The notes beneath the pieces were generated by a model. The model did no database searches, had not been told where the DNA came from, and saw only the letters and a list, made by a program, of their open reading frames with translations. Shown here piece after piece: positions 1 to 7,380 of a DNA stretch of 64,000 nucleotides (positions are counted from its first letter, which is position 1; each line of letters opens with the position of its first letter). The position numbers and the translations under genes are program-made. The stretch covers positions 5,580,001 to 5,644,000 of the forward strand of contig NZ_CP065958.1 of NCBI RefSeq assembly GCF_041270065.1. The letters run 5' to 3'. This stretch comes from Streptomyces fradiae (GTDB lineage Bacteria; Actinomycetota; Actinomycetes; Streptomycetales; Streptomycetaceae).

Positions 1-2
1 GC

Positions 3-878
3 CGCCGCAACCCGCTGACCGGCCGTTTCTGGCGCTCCGTCTACACCCCGGACGTGCTCGCGGTGGGGGAGGGGCCGGCCTCCTGGACCGACTTCTTCAC
101 CCAGCAGCTGCGCTGGTCCCGCGGCACCTACGAGACGCTGCTCAAGCAATACTGGAAGGCGCCCTTCCGGACCCCGCCCGGACGGCTCCTCAACTACACG
201 CTGATGCTGGTCTACTACCCGATGACGGCCGTCAACTGGCTGCTCGGCATCCTCTCCTGCGTCCTCTTCCTCTGGCTCGGCGCCTCCGGCACCCAGGTCT
301 CCTCCTCGGTCTGGCTGATGATCTACAGCGACGCCGTCGCCCTGCAGATCGGCCTCTACCTCTGGAACCGCCGCCACAACGTCTCGCCGCACGAGCCCGA
401 GGGCTCCGGCGGCCTCGCCGGCATGGCGATGTCCGCGATCTCCGCGCCGATCTACCTCAAGTCGCTGGGCTCCGCGCTGCTCCGCACCCGCGGCCGCTTC
501 GTCGTCACCCCCAAGGGCGGCGAGGCCAGCCCCGACCGGATCCTCACCTTCCGGATCCATCTCTACTGGGCCGCCGTCCTCATCGCCTCCCTCGTCGCCT
601 CCGTCCACTTCGGCCACACCCACGCCGCTATGCGCACCTGGGCCGTGCTCGCCCTGGTCATCGCGCTCGCCCCGATCACCGTGTGGGCCTTCACCGCCCA
701 GCGCGAGAAGCGCCGGCTCCGGGTGCGCGCCGCCGCCCGGGCCAGGACCCGCGCCCGCGGCCGTACGGACGCCGCCGAGGGTCTCGCCGCCGAGGGCCGC
801 ACCCTCGTCTCCACCCCGGCCAAGACCGGTCCCAAGCCCACCACCGCTCCCGCGCCCACGACGACCGGAGGGAACTGA
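3..878 (+). CDS. cslA: Cellulose synthase-like glycosyltransferase CslA, C-terminal part
   Basis: This is the 3' end of a membrane glycosyltransferase (GT2) that polymerises a beta-glucan at hyphal tips; the N-terminal part lies outside the window. The reading frame is open from the first bases. The visible part has the acceptor-site motif QQLRW typical of processive GT2 synthases, followed by several hydrophobic membrane segments and a basic Arg/Lys-rich, then Thr/Pro-rich, cytoplasmic tail. The next gene, glxA, begins three bases after the stop, and a GH6 lipoprotein gene follows. The cslA-glxA-GH6 set is known in Streptomyces as the locus for an extracellular tip glucan. The family assignment is firm; the exact polymer cannot be read from sequence. 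Confidence 0.88.
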   Translation, partial: RRNPLTGRFWRSVYTPDVLAVGEGPASWTDFFTQQLRWSRGTYETLLKQYWKAPFRTPPGRLLNYTLMLVYYPMTAVNWLLGILSCVLFLWLGASGTQVSSSVWLMIYSDAVALQIGLYLWNRRHNVSPHEPEGSGGLAGMAMSAISAPIYLKSLGSALLRTRGRFVVTPKGGEASPDRILTFRIHLYWAAVLIASLVASVHFGHTHAAMRTWAVLALVIALAPITVWAFTAQREKRRLRVRAAARARTRARGRTDAAEGLAAEGRTLVSTPAKTGPKPTTAPAPTTTGGN

Positions 879-881
879 GCC

Positions 882-2870
882 ATGGCCTACCGGCCGTCCA
901 AGCAGTTCAAGAAGACCCTGTTCGGCAGCGGTGCCGTCCTCGTCCTCGCGGCCCTCAACGCTCCGGCCGCCGTCTCCTTCGCGAGCGAGAAGTACCACGC
1001 GTACAAGATCGCGCAGCCCGAGTACATGAAGAAGTACGGCTCCTGGGACGTGGTCGACGTCCCCGAGCAGTACCGGGTCAACGCCATCCACGCCGCCCTG
1101 CTGCACACCGGCAAGGTGCTGCTCATCGCCGGCTCCGGCAACAACCAGAAGAAGTTCGACGCCGGCACCTTCGAGACCGTCCTGTGGGACCCGGTCAAGA
1201 ACACCTTCAAGAAGATCGACACCCCGGAGGACTTCTTCTGCTCCGGCCACACCCAGCTCCCCGACGGGCGCCTCCTGGTGGCCGGCGGCACCGCCCGCTA
1301 CGAGATCCTCGACGGCAAGGTGAAGAAGGCCGGCGGCGGCATGCGGGTCAAGAACGAGAGTCCCGACCGGGCGATCACCCTCAAGAAGGGCACCGTCTTC
1401 CGCTCGCCGTCCGGTGTCGAGTACGTGTCGAAGTTCGACGTCACCGTCCCCAAGGCCAAGCGCGAGTTCGAGATCTCGTACTTCAAGAGCGGCCAGATGA
1501 AGCCCTGGAAGACCAAGGTCACCGCGGCGGAGGCGCGGGTCTTCGTCGAGGCCGTCAAGGAGGGCCCGCAGGCGCTCACCACCGAGGCCGCGCAGTACGA
1601 GGTCGTCGGGCTCAAGGGCGACGACGCCGACAACGTCTACGGCCTGGCCCAGAAGCTCACCACCGAGAAGCAGGACTTCCAGGGCATCAAGGCGGCCTAC
1701 GAGTTCGACCCGAAGGCCGAGCGGTACATCCCGGTCGCGCCGATGAAGGACGCCCGCTGGTACCCGACCCTCGTCACCCTCGACGACGGCAAGGTGCTCG
1801 CGGTGTCCGGGCTCAACGACGTCGGCGACGTCGTCCCCGGCGACAACGAGATCTACGACCCGAAGACCAAGAAGTGGTCCAAGGGACCCTTCCGCTACTT
1901 CCCCACCTACCCGGCGCTCTTCCTCACCAAGGGCGGCAAGCTCCTCTACACCGGCTCCAACGCCGGTTACGGCCCCGCCGACAAGGGCCGCGAGCCGGGC
2001 CTGTGGGACCTGAAGAAGAACGCCTTCACCAAGCTGCCCGGCCTCACCGACCCCGACCAGCTGGAGACCTCCGCCTCCCTGATGCTGCCGCCCGCCCAGG
2101 ACCAGAAGGTCATGGTGCTCGGCGGCGGCGGGGTCGGCGAGTCCCCCAACTCCACCGCCCGCACCTCCATCATCGACCTGTCCAAGGACAGCCCCGTCTT
2201 CACCGACGGGCCGGCCCTGCCCCAGGGCACCCGCTATCTCAGCAGCGTGCTCATGCCCGACGACACCGTCTTCACCAGCGGCGGCTCCGAGCAGTACCGG
2301 GGATCGGGCGGCAGCGACATCCTCAAGTCGCAGTTCTACGACCCCCGGAGCAACGCCTTCAACGAGGCCGCCGAGCCGACCGTCGGCCGCAACTACCACT
2401 CCGAGGCGCTGCTGCTGCCCGACGGCCGGGTCGCCACCTTCGGCTCCGACCCGCTCTACAGCAACAAGGACAACACCAAGCTCGGCACCTTCGAGCAGCG
2501 CATCGAGGTCTTCACCCCGCCCGCCCTGCACCGGGCCGGCGGGAACCGGCCGGTGCTCGGCGAGGGCCCGCAGGAGCTCGACCAGAACGGCCGGGCCACC
2601 TTCAAGACCCAGGACGCGACCCGGATCACCGCGGCCCGGCTGATGCGGCCCAGCGCCGTCACCCACACGACGGACGTCGAACAGCGCTCCATCGAGCTCG
2701 GTCTGACGAAGGAGGCGGACGGGGTGACCGTCACCGTCGAGGTCCCCAAGGACCGCACCCTGGTCCCGCCCGGCTGGTACATGCTGTTCGTGACGGACCA
2801 GGACGGGATCCCGTCCGAGGCGAAGTGGATCCAGGTGGCGGGCGAGAGCGATGAGCCGGAGGCTTCCTGA
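882..2870 (+). CDS. glxA: Galactose-oxidase-like copper radical oxidase GlxA
   Basis: Membrane-anchored mononuclear copper oxidase that works with CslA in glucan deposition and hyphal development. The 662-residue length fits the family. An N-terminal hydrophobic anchor spans about residues 11-35, followed by Kelch-type repeats. The radical site matches galactose oxidase: Cys120 in FFCSGH for the thioether cross-link, Tyr294 in RWYPT, the Tyr505-His506 copper ligand pair in NYHSEALLLPDG, and His595 in VTHTTDVEQR. A Trp (293) sits beside the cross-linked Tyr. The ATG has a strong ribosome-binding site (GGAGGGAA) lying across the end of cslA, so the two are co-transcribed and probably translationally coupled. 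Confidence 0.93.
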   Translation: MAYRPSKQFKKTLFGSGAVLVLAALNAPAAVSFASEKYHAYKIAQPEYMKKYGSWDVVDVPEQYRVNAIHAALLHTGKVLLIAGSGNNQKKFDAGTFETVLWDPVKNTFKKIDTPEDFFCSGHTQLPDGRLLVAGGTARYEILDGKVKKAGGGMRVKNESPDRAITLKKGTVFRSPSGVEYVSKFDVTVPKAKREFEISYFKSGQMKPWKTKVTAAEARVFVEAVKEGPQALTTEAAQYEVVGLKGDDADNVYGLAQKLTTEKQDFQGIKAAYEFDPKAERYIPVAPMKDARWYPTLVTLDDGKVLAVSGLNDVGDVVPGDNEIYDPKTKKWSKGPFRYFPTYPALFLTKGGKLLYTGSNAGYGPADKGREPGLWDLKKNAFTKLPGLTDPDQLETSASLMLPPAQDQKVMVLGGGGVGESPNSTARTSIIDLSKDSPVFTDGPALPQGTRYLSSVLMPDDTVFTSGGSEQYRGSGGSDILKSQFYDPRSNAFNEAAEPTVGRNYHSEALLLPDGRVATFGSDPLYSNKDNTKLGTFEQRIEVFTPPALHRAGGNRPVLGEGPQELDQNGRATFKTQDATRITAARLMRPSAVTHTTDVEQRSIELGLTKEADGVTVTVEVPKDRTLVPPGWYMLFVTDQDGIPSEAKWIQVAGESDEPEAS

Positions 2871-2900
2871 CCCTTCGCCCGGCTCAGCCCCTCGCCCGGC

Positions 2901-3926
2901 TCAGCCCTTGGCCCGGCGCGCGAGGCCCAGCGCGTAGTCGGGCCACCAGGTCCCAGCGGCCGGACCGCCCCGGCAGGGGCCGTCCGAGTCGCCGGGGCGC
3001 TTGATCCACAGATACGCGTCGACCAGCTCGTCCCCGGTCCGGTCCGTCGGCGGCACGCCGAGCGCCCGGCCCGGGGGATTGCACCAGGCCTCCGCCCGGT
3101 CCCCCGGGAGGGGGCCGTCGCCGTTGCGGCTGGTGTCCACGGTGAAGTGGGTGCCGCCGAGCAGCCGGGACAGACCCGCGCCGAAGCCCCGTACGACGTC
3201 GTTGGTCTGGAAGTTGGAGACGTTGAGCGCGAAGCCGTCGGCGCGCGCGATGCCCGCCCGGCGCAGCGGCTCCACCAGCTTGTTCGGGTCGTCGATCCAG
3301 GCCGGGTTGCCGGCGTCCAGATAGACCCGGGTGTGCGGCTGCCGCTTGAAGCGCTCGATCGCCTCGGAGAGCAGTTGCAGCCGCTCCTCGTGGTACTCGC
3401 CGGGGGTGCAGCCGTCCACGACGTGCGGCACCGCGTCGGGCTCCAGGACCACGACGGCGGGCGCGTCCCCGATGGCCGTGGCGAAGGCGTCCACCCAGGT
3501 GCGGTAGGCCTGCCCGTCGTGCGCCCCGCCCGCCGAGTACATCCCGCAGTCGCGGTGCGGGATGTTGTACGCGACGAAGACCACCGTGCGCTCGTCGGGC
3601 GCCGCGCCCTTCACCGCCCGGGACACGTCCGGCACCGGGTTGTCGCCGGCCGGCCAGTCCGCCACCGGCTGTTCGGAGATCCGCCGCAGTACCTTGGCGT
3701 CCTCGGCACGGCCCTGTGCCTCGTACTGCCGCACCTGCCGGGCCGCGTCGCTCTCCGGGTCGACCCAGAAGGGCGAGCCGCCGGTCGGCGGCGCCGCCTC
3801 GCCGCGCGCCGAGGGAGGCCCGACGGGGGAGTCGGGCCCGTCGTCGCCCGTGCCGCAGCCGGTGAGCAGGAGGGCGGTGACAAGGCAGAGAGCGGCGGCG
3901 GTGGTGACGTGACGGCGGCGGAGCAT
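2901..3926 (-). CDS. cslZ: GH6 endoglucanase-like lipoprotein (CslZ type)
   Basis: Probable secreted 1,4-beta-glucanase of glycoside hydrolase family 6, which would trim the glucan made by CslA. I chose the ATG giving MLRRRHVTTAAALCLVTALL, because it yields a standard lipoprotein signal with lipobox LLTGC (Cys24); an upstream in-frame ATG would put a long basic stretch before it. GH6-type motifs are visible: VVLEPDAVP, YLDAGNPAWI, GFALNVSNFQTND and a C-terminal LWIKRPGDSDGPC with the catalytic-region Asp/Cys pattern. It converges on glxA with a 30-bp gap, so it is transcribed separately although functionally linked. The gene symbol follows Streptomyces usage recalled from literature. Confidence 0.82.
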   Translation of the reverse strand: MLRRRHVTTAAALCLVTALLLTGCGTGDDGPDSPVGPPSARGEAAPPTGGSPFWVDPESDAARQVRQYEAQGRAEDAKVLRRISEQPVADWPAGDNPVPDVSRAVKGAAPDERTVVFVAYNIPHRDCGMYSAGGAHDGQAYRTWVDAFATAIGDAPAVVVLEPDAVPHVVDGCTPGEYHEERLQLLSEAIERFKRQPHTRVYLDAGNPAWIDDPNKLVEPLRRAGIARADGFALNVSNFQTNDVVRGFGAGLSRLLGGTHFTVDTSRNGDGPLPGDRAEAWCNPPGRALGVPPTDRTGDELVDAYLWIKRPGDSDGPCRGGPAAGTWWPDYALGLARRAKG

Positions 3927-4008
3927 CCGGCCCCCAGGGTCGGGTCGGGTTACAGGACGACGAGACGTGACGTGTCGGGCCACATGTCGGGCTATCGTGA
4001 CATACCGG

Positions 4009-5010
4009 TCAGTCTGTGTCCGGTTGCGACACCGCGAGCGCGATCCCGAGCGCCGTCCGCTCGTACAGCACCTGATGCCCGTACCGCCGAGAGGTGAGCA
4101 GCCCCGCCGCCCGCAGCACCGACAGATGCGCCGAGACCGAGGAGAGCGCGAGGCCGAGCCGGTGCGCGAGCGCCGAGGTGCCCGCCGGCTCGTCGAGCGC
4201 GCACAGCACGTCCGCCCGCGCCCGGCCGAGGAGCCGGGCCAGCGCCTCCGGGGTGCGCTCGCCCGGCTCCGTCCACAGCCCGCCGATCCCGCGCGCCGGG
4301 TAGGCGATGGTCGGCTGCCACGGCGGGTCGAAACCGCTCACCACCTCCGGCCAGACGAACACCGACGGAAGCAGCACCAGACCCTGGCCCGCCAGGGCCC
4401 GCACATGCTCGCCCCGGTAGTGGTCCACGACGAGCGTGGCCGTCTCCTCCGACCACGCGAAGGCCGGGTGCAGCTCGCCGAGCAGCCGCTCCAGACCGCC
4501 GTCGGCGAGCCGCCGCGAGTGGTACGCGACATCCGCCTCCAACAGCGCCCGCAGGCGCGGCCACTCCGGCTCGACCAGCGTCTCCCAGGCCCGTTCGAGG
4601 AGATCCGCGAGGCGGGCGAGCGAGGCGGCCGGGTCCGCCAGGATCCGGCGCCCCTCCGCGCTCTCCGTGGCCCCCGGCGTGTCCGCGAGGGCCCGGGCGA
4701 AGTCCGCGGCGGCGACCTCCGGCGCGGTCGCCCGCACCGCCGCGATCTCCTCCGCGAGCACCGCGGCCGGCGTGAGCGGCGGCGGATAGAGGCAGTCCGG
4801 GCTGTGCCCGCGCCGCGGCATCAGCAGCTGCAGCGGCGCCAGGTCAAGGCCGCGCGCCGCCTCCGCGATCCGCCGCAGCCACGGCAGGTGGTACTTCTGC
4901 TGCCGCGGCCGGGCAAGGACCCGCACCGCGGACTGCGTCTCCCACAGCGGCGAGATCGCGAACCGGATGCGCAGCGGATCGGCCTCGCCGAAGTGCAGGT
5001 GGTACGGCAC
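4009..5010 (-). CDS. ArsR-type winged-helix regulator with N-terminal DUF5937-like domain
   Basis: A 333-residue transcriptional regulator. The last about 90 residues form an ArsR-like winged helix (LDEPAGTSALAHRLGLALSSVSAHLSVLRAAGLL...RYGHQVLYERT). The N-terminal two thirds start MPYHLHFGEADPLRIRFAISPLWET and resemble the DUF5937 region common in actinobacterial ArsR regulators; it may bind a ligand. The GTG start is supported by GGAGG a few bases upstream. It is divergent from an MFS exporter across 82 bp holding a 26-bp dyad, so it probably represses that exporter and itself. No metal-binding Cys pair is obvious, so the inducer is unlikely to be a metal of the classic ArsR type. Confidence 0.82.
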   Translation of the reverse strand: MPYHLHFGEADPLRIRFAISPLWETQSAVRVLARPRQQKYHLPWLRRIAEAARGLDLAPLQLLMPRRGHSPDCLYPPPLTPAAVLAEEIAAVRATAPEVAAADFARALADTPGATESAEGRRILADPAASLARLADLLERAWETLVEPEWPRLRALLEADVAYHSRRLADGGLERLLGELHPAFAWSEETATLVVDHYRGEHVRALAGQGLVLLPSVFVWPEVVSGFDPPWQPTIAYPARGIGGLWTEPGERTPEALARLLGRARADVLCALDEPAGTSALAHRLGLALSSVSAHLSVLRAAGLLTSRRYGHQVLYERTALGIALAVSQPDTD

Positions 5011-5031
5011 GGGGCCTCCAGGGAGCCGCAG

Positions 5032-5057
5032 AGACTTTCGGCTGGGGCCGAAAGTCT
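5032..5057. promoter_or_regulatory. 26-bp inverted repeat, probable operator of the ArsR/MFS divergent pair
   Basis: The perfect 11-bp arms AGACTTTCGGC and GCCGAAAGTCT are separated by TGGG. The dyad lies in the 82-bp space between the divergent regulator and exporter starts, and its right arm runs into a TAGGGC element that could be the exporter -10 box. It is therefore well placed for repression of both genes. That the ArsR-type protein binds it is inference. Confidence 0.65.
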
Positions 5058-5092
5058 AGGGCGGGACACTGACACCCCCGCACGCTGCGGGC

Positions 5093-6391
5093 ATGCCCAC
5101 GAACGACCTCAAGCCGCCGGGGGAGCCCCCGGCGCCCGCCGACACCCGCCCGCCGGCCGCCCCGCAGACCGGCTACCGTGCCGTCTTCGCCGTCCGCGAG
5201 TTCCGTTACGTGTTCGCCGCGCACCTCTGCTCGCTGCTCGGCGTCGTCGTCAGCGAGCTCGCGCTCACCGTGCTCGTGTACGAGCTCACCCGCTCGCCGC
5301 TGCTCTCCTCGCTCACCTTCGCGCTCGGCTTCCTGCCGTACCTCTTCGGCGGCACCGTGCTCGCCGGGCTCGCCGACCGGGTCCCGCCGCGCCGGCTCCT
5401 CGTCGTCTGCGACGTGATCTGTGCGGCCTGCGTCGCATTGATGACCGTGCCGCTCACGCCCGTCGCCGGGCTGCTAGCGCTGCGCTGCGCCGTCGCCGTC
5501 GTCGCGCCCGTGTTCCAGGGCACCCGGACGGCGACCCTCGCCGACATCCTCGGCGAGGGGGAGCTGTTCGTGCTCGGGCGGTCGCTGCTGCGGATCGTGT
5601 CGCAGAGCGCGCTGCTCGCCGGCTTCGCCGTCGGCGGCGTGCTGCTCACCGCCGTGCCGCCGCGCGGCGCGCTGGGCATCACCGCAGGCACCTTCCTGGG
5701 CTCCGCGCTGCTGCTGCGCCTCGGCACCGCCCGCCGCCCGGCCCGCGGCGCCGGGGAGCGGGAGGGCCTGCGGGCCACCTGGGGCGTGCTGCGGGACCGC
5801 CGGGTGCGGGCGCTGATGCTGATGTTCTGGGTGCCGCCGATGTTCGCCGTGGTGCCCGAGGCGCTGGCCGCGCCCTTCGCGGACGCGGCCGGGGCGTCCA
5901 CCGCCGCGCTCGGGCTGCTGATGTGCGCGCTGCCGGTCGGCACGGTGCTCGGCGAGCTGCTCGCCGGTTCGCTGCTCTCCGCCGCCGCCCGGGCCCGGAT
6001 CGTGCTTCCGCTGGCCGCGACCGGGCTGCTGCCCTTCCTCCTGTACGCGGCCGGGCCGGGCGTCGGGCTCGCGGCGGCCGCGCTCGTCCTGGCCGGCGCC
6101 ACCGGCGCGTACACCCTCGGTCTGGACGCCTGGTTCGTCGCGGCCGTCCCGGAGGAGCGTCGGGGCCGGGCGATGACGCTGATGAGCGCCGGGATGATGA
6201 CCAGCCAGGGCCTCGGCATGGCCGCGGCGGGCGTGGCCGCCGAGTTCGCCGCCGTGCACACCGTGGTCGCGGGCGCCGGGATCCTCGGCACCGGGTGCGT
6301 GGCCCTGCTCGTACGCGAGGTCCGGACGGTCCGGACGGTCCGGAACGGTCCCGAGGACGACGGGATCGACCGAAAGGCGAGACGGGGCTGA
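5093..6391 (+). CDS. MFS transporter (12-TM drug/metabolite exporter type)
   Basis: A 432-residue major facilitator with a short Pro-rich N-terminus and about twelve hydrophobic segments beginning near residue 38. The loop 2-3 region carries the family signature as GGTVLAGLADRVPPRRLLV. The sequence resembles MFS efflux pumps of the enterobactin-exporter/macrolide-efflux type that are common next to ArsR or MarR regulators. It is divergent from the ArsR-type gene and sits 31 bp before a MarR gene, so export of a toxic compound under local control is the likely role; the substrate is unknown. The ATG has only a weak ribosome-binding site. Confidence 0.85.
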   Translation: MPTNDLKPPGEPPAPADTRPPAAPQTGYRAVFAVREFRYVFAAHLCSLLGVVVSELALTVLVYELTRSPLLSSLTFALGFLPYLFGGTVLAGLADRVPPRRLLVVCDVICAACVALMTVPLTPVAGLLALRCAVAVVAPVFQGTRTATLADILGEGELFVLGRSLLRIVSQSALLAGFAVGGVLLTAVPPRGALGITAGTFLGSALLLRLGTARRPARGAGEREGLRATWGVLRDRRVRALMLMFWVPPMFAVVPEALAAPFADAAGASTAALGLLMCALPVGTVLGELLAGSLLSAAARARIVLPLAATGLLPFLLYAAGPGVGLAAAALVLAGATGAYTLGLDAWFVAAVPEERRGRAMTLMSAGMMTSQGLGMAAAGVAAEFAAVHTVVAGAGILGTGCVALLVREVRTVRTVRNGPEDDGIDRKARRG

Positions 6392-6416
6392 CCGCCATAT
6401 GACCAGTCGGTAAGGT
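6388..6416 (+). promoter_or_regulatory. Promoter of the leaderless MarR gene
   Basis: A -35-like CTGACC and a -10-like TAAGGT are separated by 17 bp; the -35 overlaps the MFS stop codon. The -10 box ends six bases before the GTG of the MarR gene, and there is no Shine-Dalgarno sequence. This spacing suggests transcription starts at or next to the start codon, giving a leaderless mRNA. Confidence 0.5.
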
Positions 6417-6422
6417 CGACGC

Positions 6423-6932
6423 GTGCCGAAGCCGCTCAGTCTCCCCTTCGACCCCATCGCCCGCGCCGACGAACTCTGGCAGAAGCGCTGGGGCCCGGTC
6501 CCCTCGATGGCCGCGATCACCTCGATCATGCGCGCCCACCAGATCCTCCTGGCCGAGGTGGACGCCGTGGTCAAGCCGTACGGGCTGACCTTCGCCCGCT
6601 ACGAGGCGCTGGTCCTGCTGACCTTCTCCAAGGCCGGCGAGCTGCCGATGTCGAAGATCGGCGAGCGGCTCATGGTCCACCCGACCTCGGTGACCAACAC
6701 CGTCGACCGATTGGTGAAGTCCGGCCTGGTCGCCAAGCGCCCCAACCCGAACGACGGGCGCGGCACCCTCGCCTCGATCACCGAGAAGGGCCGCGAGGTG
6801 GTCGAGTCCGCCACCCGCGACCTGATGGAGATGGACTTCGGGCTCGGCGCGTACGACGCCGAGGAGTGCGCCGAGATCTTCGCGATGCTGCGCCCGCTGC
6901 GGGTCGCGGCGCACGACTTCGACGAGGGCTGA
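6423..6932 (+). CDS. MarR-family transcriptional regulator
   Basis: A 169-residue winged-helix regulator. The MarR core is visible from about residue 40 to 140: an N-terminal dimerisation helix, the recognition part MSKIGERLMVHPTSVTNTVDRLVKSGLVAKRPNPNDGRGTLA (split here by family convention into helix and wing, with the Asp-Arg dipeptide replaced by NDGR), and a C-terminal helix. The GTG start lacks a ribosome-binding site and is best explained as leaderless. It is followed 43 bp later by a DUF3817 gene with the same arrangement. Ligand and targets cannot be read from the sequence. Confidence 0.85.
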   Translation: MPKPLSLPFDPIARADELWQKRWGPVPSMAAITSIMRAHQILLAEVDAVVKPYGLTFARYEALVLLTFSKAGELPMSKIGERLMVHPTSVTNTVDRLVKSGLVAKRPNPNDGRGTLASITEKGREVVESATRDLMEMDFGLGAYDAEECAEIFAMLRPLRVAAHDFDEG

Positions 6933-6962
6933 CCCGCGCGAAGATCGCCCGGAACCTGCCGT

Positions 6963-6968
6963 TACGCT
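6963..6968 (+). promoter_or_regulatory. -10 box of the leaderless DUF3817 gene
   Basis: TACGCT lies seven bases before the ATG, which has no Shine-Dalgarno sequence in front. This distance fits a transcript starting at the A of the start codon. I found no convincing -35 at standard spacing. Confidence 0.4.
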
Positions 6969-6975
6969 CGATGCC

Positions 6976-7308
6976 ATGAAATCCAGCGTGCTGACCCGCT
7001 ACCGCGTCATGGCGTACGTCACCGCGGTCATGCTCCTCATCCTCTGCGCGTGCATGGTCGCCAAGTACGGCTTCGGCGTCGGTGAGGACCTGACCTTCGC
7101 GGTCTCCCAGGCCCACGGCGTCCTGTACATCATCTACCTGATCTTCGCCTTCGACCTGGGCTCCAAGGCCAAGTGGCCGTTCGGCAAGCTGCTGTGGGTG
7201 CTGGTCTCCGGCACGATTCCCACGGCCGCCTTCTTCGTCGAGCGCAAGGTCGTCGCCGAGACGCTTCCGCTGGTCAGCGGCGCGCAGCCGGCTCCGGCCA
7301 AGGCCTGA
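6976..7308 (+). CDS. DUF3817-family small membrane protein
   Basis: A 110-residue integral membrane protein with three hydrophobic segments (about residues 10-30, 42-65 and 72-90) and a positively charged C-terminal part (VERKVVAETLP). The motif AHGVLYIIYLIFAFDLG is typical of the DUF3817 family, which is widespread in Actinobacteria and functionally uncharacterised. It follows a MarR gene and precedes icmA, but each has its own promoter signature, so shared function is not implied. Confidence 0.82.
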   Translation: MKSSVLTRYRVMAYVTAVMLLILCACMVAKYGFGVGEDLTFAVSQAHGVLYIIYLIFAFDLGSKAKWPFGKLLWVLVSGTIPTAAFFVERKVVAETLPLVSGAQPAPAKA

Positions 7309-7350
7309 CCCCGAACCTCCGTACGTATGTGCGGAGGTTTGCCATCGACA

Positions 7351-7372
7351 TTTACTAGGACGTCCTAGTAAA
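7351..7372. promoter_or_regulatory. Perfect 22-bp palindrome, operator/promoter of icmA
   Basis: The left half is TTTACTAGGAC and the right half its exact reverse complement, GTCCTAGTAAA. It ends eight bases before the icmA ATG. The right half contains a TAGTAA element that can serve as -10 box, so a bound regulator would directly block RNA polymerase. The absence of a ribosome-binding site between it and the ATG suggests a leaderless or near-leaderless icmA mRNA. The convergent TetR-family gene downstream of icmA is a candidate regulator. Confidence 0.8.
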
Positions 7373-7380
7373 TTCGAAGC

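Noticed and set aside
683..2854. Large overlapping plus-strand ORF within cslA/glxA
   Set aside because: Arg/Pro/His-rich shadow frame over two firmly identified genes.
2871..2900. CGCCCGGCTCAGCCC direct repeat between glxA and the GH6 gene
   Set aside because: Two partial copies in a 30-bp convergent gap; cannot form a strong hairpin, so not listed as terminator.
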